DNA from: Bacteroidota bacterium
GTDB lineage: Bacteria; Bacteroidota; Bacteroidia; Chitinophagales; Chitinophagaceae
Direction: 5' to 3'
Length of the DNA stretch: 47,910 bases
NCBI GenBank assembly: GCA_023429825.1
Contig: JAEZDC010000096.1
Span: 1 to 47,910 of the forward strand
Shown here: one piece after another, positions 1-8,319 of the stretch
Numbering within the stretch: the stretch's first letter is position 1
How the letters are laid out: each line of letters opens with the position of its first letter
Made by a program: the position numbers and the translations under genes
Notes under the pieces: generated by a model
The model's database searches: none
Told to the model about the DNA's origin: nothing
What the model saw: only the letters and a program-made list of their open reading frames with translations

Positions 1-1
1 C

Positions 2-1507
2 TATGATGCATGGAAAGAGCAATGCTTACAACATTTCGACGGAATGTTTGCGTTTGCCATCTGGGATGAGCCGGAGCAAAAATTATTTGCTGCAAGGGAC
101 AGGTTTGGCGAAAAACCGTTTTATTACATTTATACAGAAGACCAGTTTTCATTTGCTTCAGAAATGAAGGCTTTACGCAAACCAGGATTACAAACAAACA
201 TTAATAGCAACCTTTTATTACAATACCTGGGCAACGGATTTGTTCAGGATGCTACAGATGCAGGAGCAACATTCGACACTAACATCTTCAAATTACCTGC
301 GAGACATTATTTGACATTCAAAGCGAGAACAAACCAACTCTCTATCATCGCATACTTTGATATTGATAAATCATCAGATAACATTATTACATTAAGAGAA
401 GCTTCTGAACAATTTAGAACGTTGTTCTTTTCTTCAGTAGAAAAAAGACTCAGGAGCGATGTTGAGATTGGAACAAGCTTAAGCGGCGGCCTGGATAGTT
501 CATCGGTAGTAGCTGCGATCCATCATTGGAAACAAACAAATGCAGTTCAAAAAACATTTACTGCATCCTTTCCCGGTTTTGAAAAAAATGAAACCTCTCA
601 TGCTGCTTTAGTTGCTAAACATTTTGGCTTGCTGCAGTATTTTGTTTCTCCTGGTGAAAATGATCTTGTTGCTGATCTTGAAAAATTTTTATCACAACAT
701 GATGAGCCTGTCAGTTCTTCAAGTGTATACGCACAGTATAAAGTCTATCAACTTGCCAAACAACATGGTGTAAAAGTGATCCTTGATGGCCAGGGTGCTG
801 ATGAAATCCTGGCAGGCTATTCAAAATATCATCATTGGTTTTTGCAGGAGTTGTACAATACAAACAGAACACAATTCAAAATAGAGTCCGGGCTACTCAA
901 CACATCTTTTAACTACAAGAACAAACTTGCAGCAAAATTACCAGGGTGGGCTGCTATTAGTTTAGAAAGAAAAGCAATAAGAAATCAAAAAAAAATCCCT
1001 GGCATCTCAAAAGATTTTGTTGAAGAATCCCTTAACAAAAGATCCATTTACAAACCTGTGATCAAAAACCTGAACGACGCTTTATATTACGACGTATTTG
1101 GAGGAAACTTAGAAGAATTGTTGAGAAATGCTGACAGAAACGCAATGGCTCATGGCATTGAAGTTCGATTACCTTTTCTCAACCATGAATTAGTTCAGTT
1201 TGTTTTTTCCCTGAGTGCTGGTCTTAAGATACAAAATGGGTATAGCAAATACGTTCTTCGCCAGACAATGGAGAATATGCTTCCGAAACAAATCGTATGG
1301 AGAAAAGAAAAAGTTGGATTTGAACCCCCACAGCAGCAATGGATGCAGAACCCTAAGCTGCAGGAAAAGATTCATGAAGCAAAGCGGAAACTTGTACAAC
1401 ATAATATCCTTAAAGCTTCTGCATTAAACACACCTGTCGTTCCAAAAGCTGCTCATGAAGCAGGTAATTATGATTGGCGATTTTTATGTGCTGCTCACTT
1501 GCTCTAA
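2..1507 (+). CDS. asnB: Asparagine synthase (glutamine-hydrolysing), 5' end outside window
   Basis: This is the 3' portion of an AsnB-type amidotransferase, which makes asparagine or an amidated product from aspartate, glutamine and ATP. The frame is already open at base 2 and reads through FDGMFAFAIWD, which belongs to the end of the N-terminal class II glutaminase domain, so the true start is upstream. The ATP-pyrophosphatase loop SLSGGLDSSS (about bases 475-505) and the downstream motif DGQGADEILAGY mark the synthetase domain. The segment RNAMAHGIEVRLPFLNHELV is typical of the family. Because the N-terminal nucleophile cysteine is not visible, glutaminase activity cannot be judged. AsnB homologues also occur in surface polysaccharide or secondary-metabolite clusters, so a specialised substrate is possible. 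The next gene begins 42 bp downstream on the same strand. Confidence 0.9.
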   Translation, partial: YDAWKEQCLQHFDGMFAFAIWDEPEQKLFAARDRFGEKPFYYIYTEDQFSFASEMKALRKPGLQTNINSNLLLQYLGNGFVQDATDAGATFDTNIFKLPARHYLTFKARTNQLSIIAYFDIDKSSDNIITLREASEQFRTLFFSSVEKRLRSDVEIGTSLSGGLDSSSVVAAIHHWKQTNAVQKTFTASFPGFEKNETSHAALVAKHFGLLQYFVSPGENDLVADLEKFLSQHDEPVSSSSVYAQYKVYQLAKQHGVKVILDGQGADEILAGYSKYHHWFLQELYNTNRTQFKIESGLLNTSFNYKNKLAAKLPGWAAISLERKAIRNQKKIPGISKDFVEESLNKRSIYKPVIKNLNDALYYDVFGGNLEELLRNADRNAMAHGIEVRLPFLNHELVQFVFSLSAGLKIQNGYSKYVLRQTMENMLPKQIVWRKEKVGFEPPQQQWMQNPKLQEKIHEAKRKLVQHNILKASALNTPVVPKAAHEAGNYDWRFLCAAHLL

Positions 1508-1549
1508 TATTGCATCTTTGCAATTCGATTGCTTATTAAAAAATCAGAG

Positions 1550-2689
1550 ATGAAATTAGGAACCAAGTTTATTCATGCCGGTGTTGAGCCAGATCCGTCT
1601 ACCGGCGCTATCATGACCCCTATCTATCAAACATCAACCTATGTACAGGAAGCACCTGCACAGCACAAAGGTTATGAATATGCAAGAAGTCAGAACCCAA
1701 CCCGTACTGCATTGGAAAAAGCCTATGCAGAAATTGAGAATGGAAAGTTCGGATTGGCTTTCAGCAGTGGTGTAGCCGCAACAGATGCTGTCATTAAGCT
1801 ATTGCAACCTGGCGACGAAGTCATCGCAGCGAATGATATGTATGGTGGCACGTATCGCCAGTTCAGTAAAATATGGGAGAAGTTTGGACTGAAATTCCAT
1901 TATGTGAACATGGGTGATGTAAACAATATCAAGCAGTACATTAACTCAAACACAAAACTCATCTGGACGGAAACGCCTACCAATCCTTTGATGAACGTAG
2001 TGGATATCGCTGCAGTTTCAGCTATTGCAAAAACCAGCAACATCTTGCTTTGCGTAGACAACACTTTCGCTACGCCTTACGCACAAAACCCGCTTGATCT
2101 CGGCGCTGATATCGTAATGCATTCAGCAACAAAATATCTTGGTGGTCATAGTGATGTTATCCAGGGTGCGTTGATGATGAATGATGCAGACCTTAGGGAG
2201 AAGTTATATTTCATTCAGAAAAGTTGCGGTGCAGTTCCCGGCCCGATGGATTGCTTCTTGGTATTAAGAGGAATTAAAACCCTGCATGTAAGAATGCAAC
2301 GTCATAGTGAGAATGGGGAGAAGATCGCTAACTGGCTTCGCAATCATCCTAAAGTTGGGAAAGTATATTGGTGCGGATTTGAAGATCATCCAGGCTACAG
2401 CATTGCTAAAAAACAAATGCGGGCTTTTGGCGGAATGATGAGCTTTACTTTAAAAGATGATAGCGTTGATGTGGCTAAAAAAGTTTTATCATCCACAAAG
2501 CTGTTCGCATTGGCGGAAAGTCTTGGAGGTGTTGAATCGTTGATCAATCACCCTGCATCAATGACGCACGCTTCTATTCCAAGAGAGGAGAGGATCAAAA
2601 ATGGTTTAACAGATTCGTTGATACGTTTGAGCGTAGGTATAGAAGATGCTGAAGACCTGATCCAGGATCTTGACAAGGCAATTGGCTAA
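1550..2689 (+). CDS. Cystathionine gamma-synthase/gamma-lyase family PLP enzyme
   Basis: A Cys/Met-metabolism PLP-dependent transsulfuration enzyme of 379 residues, the usual length for this family. The PLP-binding lysine sits in HSATKYLGGHSD (K195 from the chosen start). Upstream are the conserved segments YARSQNPTRTALE and the substrate/cofactor region FSSGVAATDAV, and the C-terminus has the SLGGVESLINHPASMTH signature. The family includes cystathionine gamma-synthase (MetB), gamma-lyase and O-acylhomoserine sulfhydrylase, and sequence reading alone does not separate them; gamma-synthase is the commonest annotation for close Bacteroidota relatives. The ATG at 1550 gives MKLGTKFIHAG, the normal N-terminus, so a TTG seven codons upstream is not used as the start. 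A methionine role fits the methionine synthase genes at 8.3-12.1 kb. Confidence 0.9.
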   Translation: MKLGTKFIHAGVEPDPSTGAIMTPIYQTSTYVQEAPAQHKGYEYARSQNPTRTALEKAYAEIENGKFGLAFSSGVAATDAVIKLLQPGDEVIAANDMYGGTYRQFSKIWEKFGLKFHYVNMGDVNNIKQYINSNTKLIWTETPTNPLMNVVDIAAVSAIAKTSNILLCVDNTFATPYAQNPLDLGADIVMHSATKYLGGHSDVIQGALMMNDADLREKLYFIQKSCGAVPGPMDCFLVLRGIKTLHVRMQRHSENGEKIANWLRNHPKVGKVYWCGFEDHPGYSIAKKQMRAFGGMMSFTLKDDSVDVAKKVLSSTKLFALAESLGGVESLINHPASMTHASIPREERIKNGLTDSLIRLSVGIEDAEDLIQDLDKAIG

Positions 2690-2690
2690 T

Positions 2691-2750
2691 ATTTTAGGGG
2701 CCAGCAGTATTACTACTATTGAGCTGCTGTTGTGTCACTCACTTGTACGT
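2691..2750 (-). repeat. Diverged copy of dispersed GAGTGCGACGCAA element (copy 1)
   Basis: Read on the minus strand, bases 2749-2729 match the element head at 17 of 21 positions (CGTACAAGTGAGTGACACAAC) and bases 2707-2691 match its tail (CTGCTGGCCCCTAAAAT). The middle contains AATAGTAG, also present in the copy at 6.4 kb. It fills almost the whole gap between the PLP enzyme and the next gene. It contains a 6-bp inverted repeat (2702-2707/2724-2729). Confidence 0.55.
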
Positions 2751-2767
2751 TCTTATCGCTATTCAGC

Positions 2768-3529
2768 ATGACGCAAAACAAACTCAAAGATTTTTTTAAC
2801 AGGAAGGTTGACGAATACGATCAACCTTCTTTCATTAAGAATGATCCTGTTTGCATTCCACACATGTTTGCAAAGAAGCAGGATATGGAGATCTCAGGCC
2901 TCTTCGCCGCCATCTTTGCCTGGGGAAACCGAACCATCATTATTAATAAATCAAAGCAATTGATGCAAATGATGGATAGTGCCCCATATGATTTCATTAC
3001 CCAGCATAAGGAGCAAGATTTAAAAAAGCTACTTGAATTCAAGCACCGCACTTTTAACCCAACAGATCTTCTTTACTTCATAGAATTTTTACGCTTCCAC
3101 TATTCTAAAAACAAGTCTTTGGAAACGGCCTTTACTATGCATGGAGATTCTGTAGAGAACATGCTTAGTGGTTTCCATCATTACTTTTTCTCATTGGAGC
3201 ATGTACCGCAAAGAACTAAAAAGCACGTTGCTTCACCTGAAAAAAATTCGACCTGTAAACGCCTGAATATGTTTCTGCGGTGGATGGTAAGACAAAATAG
3301 CAATGTAGACTTAGGCATCTGGAAAAAGATCAAACCTTCTCAACTTATTTGTCCTATCGATCTGCATGTGGCAAGAGTGGCTAAAAGATTTAACCTGCTC
3401 GATAGAAAACAAATTGATTGGAATGCAGCTTTGGATTTAACTGAATACTTAAGAACTTTAGATCCAGACGACCCGGTAAAGTATGATTTTGCTTTATTTG
3501 GTTTGGGAGTAGTTGAAAAATATAATTAG
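2768..3529 (+). CDS. TIGR02757 family (DUF2400) protein
   Basis: A 253-residue protein matching the TIGR02757/DUF2400 family, which is conserved in Bacteroidota and has no established function. Recognisable segments are MEISGLFAAIFAWGNRTIII near the N-terminus, NMFLRWMVR in the middle and CPIDLHVARVAKRF followed by LDPDDPVKYDFALFGLG at the C-terminus. The arrangement, with a helical core and a late D-x-H/RVA segment, resembles HhH-GPD-type DNA glycosylase folds, but that similarity is only an impression. The ATG at 2768 is preferred over a GTG 12 codons upstream because MTQNKLKDFF starts the conserved region and the upstream codons lie in the dispersed repeat. The DinB-like gene follows after 14 bp, so the two are probably cotranscribed. 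Confidence 0.82.
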   Translation: MTQNKLKDFFNRKVDEYDQPSFIKNDPVCIPHMFAKKQDMEISGLFAAIFAWGNRTIIINKSKQLMQMMDSAPYDFITQHKEQDLKKLLEFKHRTFNPTDLLYFIEFLRFHYSKNKSLETAFTMHGDSVENMLSGFHHYFFSLEHVPQRTKKHVASPEKNSTCKRLNMFLRWMVRQNSNVDLGIWKKIKPSQLICPIDLHVARVAKRFNLLDRKQIDWNAALDLTEYLRTLDPDDPVKYDFALFGLGVVEKYN

Positions 3530-3543
3530 AAAATTTAACTGGA

Positions 3544-4011
3544 ATGAGTAACCTGGTTAACGCAATCGCACAACATTTCTATGAAGTTCATTACGGTAAT
3601 AATTGGACCGATGCTTCTGTTAATGATGCCATCAAGGATATTAGTTGGGAACAGGCAACAAAACAGCTGGGCTCTGTTAACACCATCGCTTTGCTGGTTC
3701 ACCATATGCATTTTTATAACAGTGTTGTATACAATAGGTGCTTTGAAGATGAGGACAAAGAATTTGATCATGAAGACAGCCTGGTGGTTAATGTACAGAA
3801 TCAAAAAGATTGGGAGCAGCTTAAAGCCACTTATTTTGAGCTAGTTTCAAAACTCAATACAAGTATTCTTAACCTAAGAGAAGATGTATTATTTACAAAG
3901 AGACTTGGAAACGAGAAAACATATTATAAGAACCTTCATGGGCTAATTGAGCACATTCATTATCATTTAGGACAAATTAATCTATTAAAAAAGATGTTGT
4001 CTGCATTCTAA
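3544..4011 (+). CDS. DinB-like helical-bundle protein
   Basis: A 155-residue protein with the pattern of the DinB/YfiT superfamily, four-helix bundles that often bind a metal through three histidines. Candidate metal ligands are in the segment LLVHHMHFYNSVV (first third) and the C-terminal HIHYHLGQINLLKK, where the family places its paired histidines. It has no signal peptide or membrane segment and should be cytoplasmic. Family members include thiol-dependent transferases and DNA-damage-induced proteins of unknown activity; nothing here indicates a substrate. It follows the TIGR02757 gene by 14 bp. Confidence 0.7.
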   Translation: MSNLVNAIAQHFYEVHYGNNWTDASVNDAIKDISWEQATKQLGSVNTIALLVHHMHFYNSVVYNRCFEDEDKEFDHEDSLVVNVQNQKDWEQLKATYFELVSKLNTSILNLREDVLFTKRLGNEKTYYKNLHGLIEHIHYHLGQINLLKKMLSAF

Positions 4012-4142
4012 AGAGCAGTTTAGCTTAATAAAGCTGGATTTTAGCAGGAAAGTCTAATTGTGAAAAACCATTTGGCGACCTTTTCAGGTTTTTTTCGTTA
4101 GTTTGATTTGCTAAAGCATATCCCTCAACAAAAAAATAAGTT

Positions 4143-4349
4143 ATGGATACTGAAAAAATGATCAAAGCCTACTGCTTAAAAACAAAAGAAAAGAATGTGC
4201 CTATGCACGATGCTGTGGTAACTAAAACCGCAAAAGGCGGCTATATCGCTAATGGCCATGACGGGAAAGGAAATAAGATGGCTGCCATCTTAAGCGAGAC
4301 AAAAGCTTTGCAAGCTATAACTGACGGCGTTGCGACAAAAGGATTCTAA
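4143..4349 (+). CDS. Small conserved-looking protein of unknown function
   Basis: A 68-residue soluble, lysine-rich protein starting at ATG 4143 and ending 4 bp before a clear terminator, which supports its being a real, independently terminated gene. The sequence includes AYCLKTKEKNVPMHDAVVTK and the ending LQAITDGVATKGF. The opening resembles small zinc-ribbon-like proteins (DUF5679 type), but only one cysteine remains, so a metal site is unlikely. No signal peptide or membrane helix is seen. I do not recognise a function. Confidence 0.65.
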   Translation: MDTEKMIKAYCLKTKEKNVPMHDAVVTKTAKGGYIANGHDGKGNKMAAILSETKALQAITDGVATKGF

Positions 4350-4353
4350 GATA

Positions 4354-4377
4354 AAGCCTGGTAACACAGGCTTTTTT
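4354..4377 (+). terminator. Rho-independent terminator
   Basis: A perfect 7-bp stem AAGCCTG/CAGGCTT with a 6-base loop GTAACA is followed by a T run (4372-4377). It starts four bases after the stop codon of the 68-residue gene and lies just before the end of the convergent gene at 4376. Confidence 0.85.
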
Positions 4378-4597
4378 AAATGGGAATCTCTTCATCTTCT
4401 CGTAATTCTCTTCCGTTGTAAGTGGAATATTTCAGAATAGTATATCCCATCCATACTACAAGGAAAGGAGATAGAATAAACATACTGCTAAGCAACAGCA
4501 AAGAAGCACCAATCTGGTGAAGCACTGTATAAATCAGGAGATAAACACTCACCGATATCGTTGCAAACTTATAGTTGCGGAATAATGACTTTTTCAT
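4376..4597 (-). CDS. Small membrane protein, unknown function
   Basis: A 73-residue protein with a basic start (MKKSLFRNYKF) and two hydrophobic segments, roughly residues 14-36 and 37-58, suggesting a two-pass inner-membrane hairpin, then a charged tail ending REDEEIPI. No functional motif was recognised. It lies between the terminator of a convergent small gene and nadE; its start is 36 bp downstream of the nadE stop on the same strand, so it may be the last gene of the nadE transcript. Confidence 0.6.
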   Translation of the reverse strand: MKKSLFRNYKFATISVSVYLLIYTVLHQIGASLLLLSSMFILSPFLVVWMGYTILKYSTYNGRELREDEEIPI

Positions 4598-4633
4598 CAG
4601 CAGGTTTTTATATACAGCACAAAAAGCCTACCA

Positions 4634-6316
4634 TTAAGTTAAGTACTTTCCTACAATAGGCACCCTTCTTCCTACGCCAAAAGCTTTCGGGCTGATACGG
4701 ATGATCGGGCAAAACTGGTTTCGCTTATATTCATTTGTATTCACAAGTTTTAACGTGCGATCTACAAGTGCCGCATCATATCCTAGATCTTTTATTTCCA
4801 ATGGACCTTTTCGCAACTCGATATATTGATAGAGTATCTGATCCAGGATAGAATAATCAGGCAAGCTATCAGAGTCTTTTTGATTCGGTCGCAGCTCAGC
4901 ACTTGGCGCTTTGGTGACGATATTTTCTGGGATGATCTCCCTATTCCTGTTGATATATTTCGCCAATGCGTACACCTGTAACTTGTAACAATCGCCTAAA
5001 ACACCTAACCCCCCGGCCATGTCTCCATACAAAGTACCGTAGCCTGTTGCGAGTTCACTCTTGTTGGAGGTGTTGAGTAAAATATATCCGAACTTATTGG
5101 CAATAGCCATCAATAAATTTCCTCGTGTGCGGCTTTGAATATTTTCTTCTGCTAAAGAAAAAGGAAGATCACCAAATATCGGCTTGAGTGTAGAAAGAAA
5201 GCTCTGGTATACATCGCTGATCCTGATTATATCATAAGGATTACCCAGGTTCTTACTTAACTCTACTGCATCATTTACAGAATGTTCTGTTGAGTATGGT
5301 GAAGGCAGCAAAATAGCCCGCACATTTTCACTACCCAATGCTTCGCATGCAAGCGCAAGTGTAACTGCAGAATCAATTCCACCGGAAGAGCCAAGGATGG
5401 CTTTTGTAAAGCCCATTTTCTCGAAATAATCTCTTATGCCCAGAATTAACGCATCATATACCTGGTGAATATTGAGTTCGGGTAAAAGCTGCGGCGGATT
5501 CGATTCTACATTCGGCACCTTTTCAGCAGGTTCCAGTATCTCTCCTTCTATGCTTCCATCATCATTTACAACAGCTCCATCTAAGGCTTCACTGAACAAT
5601 GGAAGTTCCTTGTATAAATTTCCATGCTTATCAAAAATGAGAGAAGCTCCGTCAAACACAATTTCTGTTTGACTTCCTACTGCATTACAATAAAACATAG
5701 GTGCTTTGTACTTGAGCACATTTGCTTTGATCACGGCCTTTCTATCTTCTACATGTGTATAATCAAAAGGTGAGGCGCTCAGGTTCACCATTACATCCGG
5801 TTGTTGCTGTATCAGTTCATCCATCGGTGCATAACGATACAATGGATTATCACCCAGGTTCCAGATATCTTCACAGATCGTTATCGCTATTTTCTTCCCT
5901 TTAAAATCAACTACTTTCCATTCATACGAAGGTTCAAAATACCTGTACTCGTCAAACACATCGTAAGTCGGCAGAAGCGTTTTATGTATCTCTGCTTTTA
6001 CTTCCTTTTCGTAAAGTAAAAAGGCAGCATTGAAAAGATCCTTTCCTTTTTTTATGGTGTTCCTTGCAGGAGATCCTACCAACACTCCGATTGTATCGGC
6101 ATATTGCTTTATCTCTTCTATTGCGTTATAGCATTTCTGGATGAAGTCTTTAAATTCCACAAAATCCCGTGCAGGATAACCACAAACACTAAGTTCACTA
6201 AAAACGATGAGGTCAGCATACTGCGTTTTTGCCTGTTGAATAGCCTCTATAATCTTCTTTGTATTGTATTCGAAGTTGCCGATATGGTAATTCTGCTGGG
6301 CCAGTAATATCTTCAT
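4634..6316 (-). CDS. nadE: Glutamine-dependent NAD+ synthetase
   Basis: A 560-residue two-domain enzyme that makes NAD+ from nicotinic acid adenine dinucleotide, ATP and glutamine. The N-terminal nitrilase-type glutaminase domain (about 1-265) shows the catalytic triad in place: E41 in FSELSVCGYP, K112 in HKTLLPTYD and C148 in ITICEDIW. The C-terminal synthetase domain has the ATP-pyrophosphatase loop LGSSGGIDSAV (around 308-318) and the segments NTSNKSELATGYGTLYGDMAGG and YALAKYINR. Length and order match complete bacterial glutamine-dependent NadE. The ATG at 6316 gives the usual N-terminus MKILLAQQNYHIGNFEYNT. Confidence 0.96.
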   Translation of the reverse strand: MKILLAQQNYHIGNFEYNTKKIIEAIQQAKTQYADLIVFSELSVCGYPARDFVEFKDFIQKCYNAIEEIKQYADTIGVLVGSPARNTIKKGKDLFNAAFLLYEKEVKAEIHKTLLPTYDVFDEYRYFEPSYEWKVVDFKGKKIAITICEDIWNLGDNPLYRYAPMDELIQQQPDVMVNLSASPFDYTHVEDRKAVIKANVLKYKAPMFYCNAVGSQTEIVFDGASLIFDKHGNLYKELPLFSEALDGAVVNDDGSIEGEILEPAEKVPNVESNPPQLLPELNIHQVYDALILGIRDYFEKMGFTKAILGSSGGIDSAVTLALACEALGSENVRAILLPSPYSTEHSVNDAVELSKNLGNPYDIIRISDVYQSFLSTLKPIFGDLPFSLAEENIQSRTRGNLLMAIANKFGYILLNTSNKSELATGYGTLYGDMAGGLGVLGDCYKLQVYALAKYINRNREIIPENIVTKAPSAELRPNQKDSDSLPDYSILDQILYQYIELRKGPLEIKDLGYDAALVDRTLKLVNTNEYKRNQFCPIIRISPKAFGVGRRVPIVGKYLT

Positions 6317-6422
6317 AAGAATGTTCTCTGGTGCTAAGTTCAGGAATAAAAAGAAAATAGCACAGCTATAGGTGAAGATGAATTATTATACTGCTGCACG
6401 GTTGTTGAGTGAAGAACTAAGC

Positions 6423-6484
6423 GCTGAAGAGTGCGACGCAAGAAAAGCTTAATAGTAGCACTGGCTTATGGCTCATAAAAAAAT
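6423..6484 (+). repeat. Dispersed GAGTGCGACGCAA element (copy 2)
   Basis: The head GAAGAGTGCGACGCAA lies at 6426-6441, followed by the shared AATAGTAG block and a tail-like TGGCTCATAAAA at about 6469-6480. It is in the 228-bp divergent gap between nadE and the LOG-family gene. The rest of that gap shows no further structure I can support. Confidence 0.65.
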
Positions 6485-6544
6485 TGCCACTCCATCGGCA
6501 CATCAGCACGAAAGTTGAGTGAGATAAACCGAACTTTACATATT

Positions 6545-7297
6545 ATGGAGGAAAAGCAAAAGATTGAAAGTCATGTAATACCTGCCAAAGAGCAGACTTT
6601 TCTTGAAGGACCCAGGCCGAAACAATTCGAATTACGTTTTGCATACAAAGTATTCTGGGAGTTTATGAAAGCTTTCAGATGTCTTGCGGATATAGGACCA
6701 TGCGTAACTGTATTTGGATCTGCACGATTCAAAGAGACACACAGGTATTACCAGGCTGCTAGAGAAATGGGCAAACGCATCGCTGAGCTTGGCCTCACCA
6801 CGATGACAGGTGGTGGGCCGGGAATTATGGAAGCTGCTAACCGAGGTGCTTTTGAAGCTGGCGGAATATCGGTAGGGCTGAATATTAAACTTCCTTTTGA
6901 GCAACATGAAAATCCTTACCTGCATAAATCTTTCACGCATGATTATTTTTTCGTGAGGAAGACCCTGCTGATAAAATATTCATATGCTTTTGTGATCATG
7001 CCCGGAGGTTTTGGAACAATGGATGAGTTATTTGAGACGCTCACACTGGTGCAAACAAAAACCATCACGCAGTTCCCTATCGTTTTGTTTGGAAAGGAAT
7101 ATTTTAAACCATTGATGGATTATGCTATGTTGATGGCAAATGAGGGAACGATCTCTCCTGAAGACATGAAACTGGTGCTACTGACGGATGATATGGATGA
7201 GGCTATAGCACACATTGATCATTACATCGATAAAAATTACAAACAGAAACGCAAGCACAAGAAGCTACAGCAAAAAGCACTTGAACAAAAGAAGTGA
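6545..7297 (+). CDS. LOG family protein (TIGR00730), Rossmann fold
   Basis: A 250-residue cytoplasmic protein of the lysine decarboxylase-like LOG family. Characteristic motifs are TVFGSARF, MTGGGPGIMEAANRGAFEAGG and the nucleotide-binding/catalytic PGGFGTMDELFE. Characterised members are phosphoribohydrolases that release free base from cytokinin or nucleoside 5'-monophosphates; others act on purine nucleotides such as AMP, so a nucleotide-salvage role is likely. The C-terminus is lysine-rich. The ATG at 6545 is chosen over a TTG ten codons upstream. The stop codon overlaps the GTG start of the methyltransferase gene by 4 bp, so translation of the two is probably coupled. Confidence 0.88.
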   Translation: MEEKQKIESHVIPAKEQTFLEGPRPKQFELRFAYKVFWEFMKAFRCLADIGPCVTVFGSARFKETHRYYQAAREMGKRIAELGLTTMTGGGPGIMEAANRGAFEAGGISVGLNIKLPFEQHENPYLHKSFTHDYFFVRKTLLIKYSYAFVIMPGGFGTMDELFETLTLVQTKTITQFPIVLFGKEYFKPLMDYAMLMANEGTISPEDMKLVLLTDDMDEAIAHIDHYIDKNYKQKRKHKKLQQKALEQKK

Positions 7298-8319
7298 TCG
7301 CTTTTAAAGAACATATACCCTCATTTGCATCATTATTACAGCGGGTTGAGCAGGCTGTGGTTAGTAATGATGCGTATCCTCAGTCTTATTTCAAAGAACT
7401 GATGCAACATAGGATGTATTACCTGAACATCTATGCCTTTACATTACAAAAACTATTTGAAGCAATAAATAAACCAGCGACTGAAGTTGTACTACTCGAC
7501 TTTGGTTGTGGAAACGGCTTACTGGCTTTGTTTGCAAAACATTGCGGAGTAAAAGAAGTGCATGCCAGCGACGTGAATGGGAGCTTTGTTTTAGCAGCAC
7601 AGCAACTAAGTAAATTGATAAGTATTGAGATTGATGGATGGGTAATTGGTGATGAGAATACCTTATCAAAGCATTTTGCAGCAAAGCAGTTAGATGCAGT
7701 TATAGGAACAGATGTAATAGAACATGTGTATGATATCGGAGCGATGGCTTTAGTATTCAAAAATCTCAACGGAAAAATTGCGTTGACGTTTACAACTGCT
7801 TCGGTTGCAGAAAACCCATTTAAGAGTAACGCTTTAAAGAAACTACAATTAAGAGATGAATTGGAATACAGTAATGCATTGCATAGTGGAGGAGAATATA
7901 GTGGCAGAGCGTTTCTTGATGTAAGAGGCTACCTGATAGCTGAACGATTTCCGCAATTAGATCATAAAGAAGTGGGTGCTCTAGCAAGAGATACCAGGGG
8001 ATTGAAGAAGGATGATATTTATAAAGCTGTTGAAAAATATATTAATGAAAATAGCAAACCTGAACCTCCGATACACCCAACTAATACCTGTGATCCAATC
8101 ACCGGGAGTTGGACAGAAAGATTACTAACAAAAGATGAATATTTATGGATGTTCAGGACACATGGATTTAGATTGAAGTTTTACAATGGATTTTATAACG
8201 AATGGCAAAACGGAATAAAATGCGCAGCATCAAAAATGCTCAATCTTGTGATTGAGCATTCAGGAAAGCTAGGAGAAAAAATATCTCCATTCGAGTTGTT
8301 GATCGTTACTCCAGGATAG
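7294..8319 (+). CDS. Class I SAM-dependent methyltransferase
   Basis: A 341-residue protein with a Rossmann-type SAM-binding motif I, VVLLDFGCGNGLLALFA, followed by VHASDVNGSFV (motif II) and the later VIGTDVIEHVYD, which is typical of class I methyltransferases acting on small molecules. The substrate is not evident. It starts with GTG inside a GTGA overlap with the upstream LOG gene. The next ATG, about 38 codons in, would also leave the fold intact, so the start is not certain. Its 3' end overlaps the convergent methionine synthase gene by 14 bp (8306-8319). Confidence 0.8.
   Translation: MIAFKEHIPSFASLLQRVEQAVVSNDAYPQSYFKELMQHRMYYLNIYAFTLQKLFEAINKPATEVVLLDFGCGNGLLALFAKHCGVKEVHASDVNGSFVLAAQQLSKLISIEIDGWVIGDENTLSKHFAAKQLDAVIGTDVIEHVYDIGAMALVFKNLNGKIALTFTTASVAENPFKSNALKKLQLRDELEYSNALHSGGEYSGRAFLDVRGYLIAERFPQLDHKEVGALARDTRGLKKDDIYKAVEKYINENSKPEPPIHPTNTCDPITGSWTERLLTKDEYLWMFRTHGFRLKFYNGFYNEWQNGIKCAASKMLNLVIEHSGKLGEKISPFELLIVTPG

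Noticed and set aside
2702..2729. Terminator after the cystathionine gamma-synthase-type gene
   Set aside because: The CAGCAG/CTGCTG stem has a 16-base loop and no T run. It falls inside a diverged dispersed element.
4063..4093. Terminator after the first DinB-like gene
   Set aside because: AAAAACC/GGTTTTT can pair, but the stem is AT-rich with a 17-base loop; the pairing is probably chance in an A/T-rich gap.
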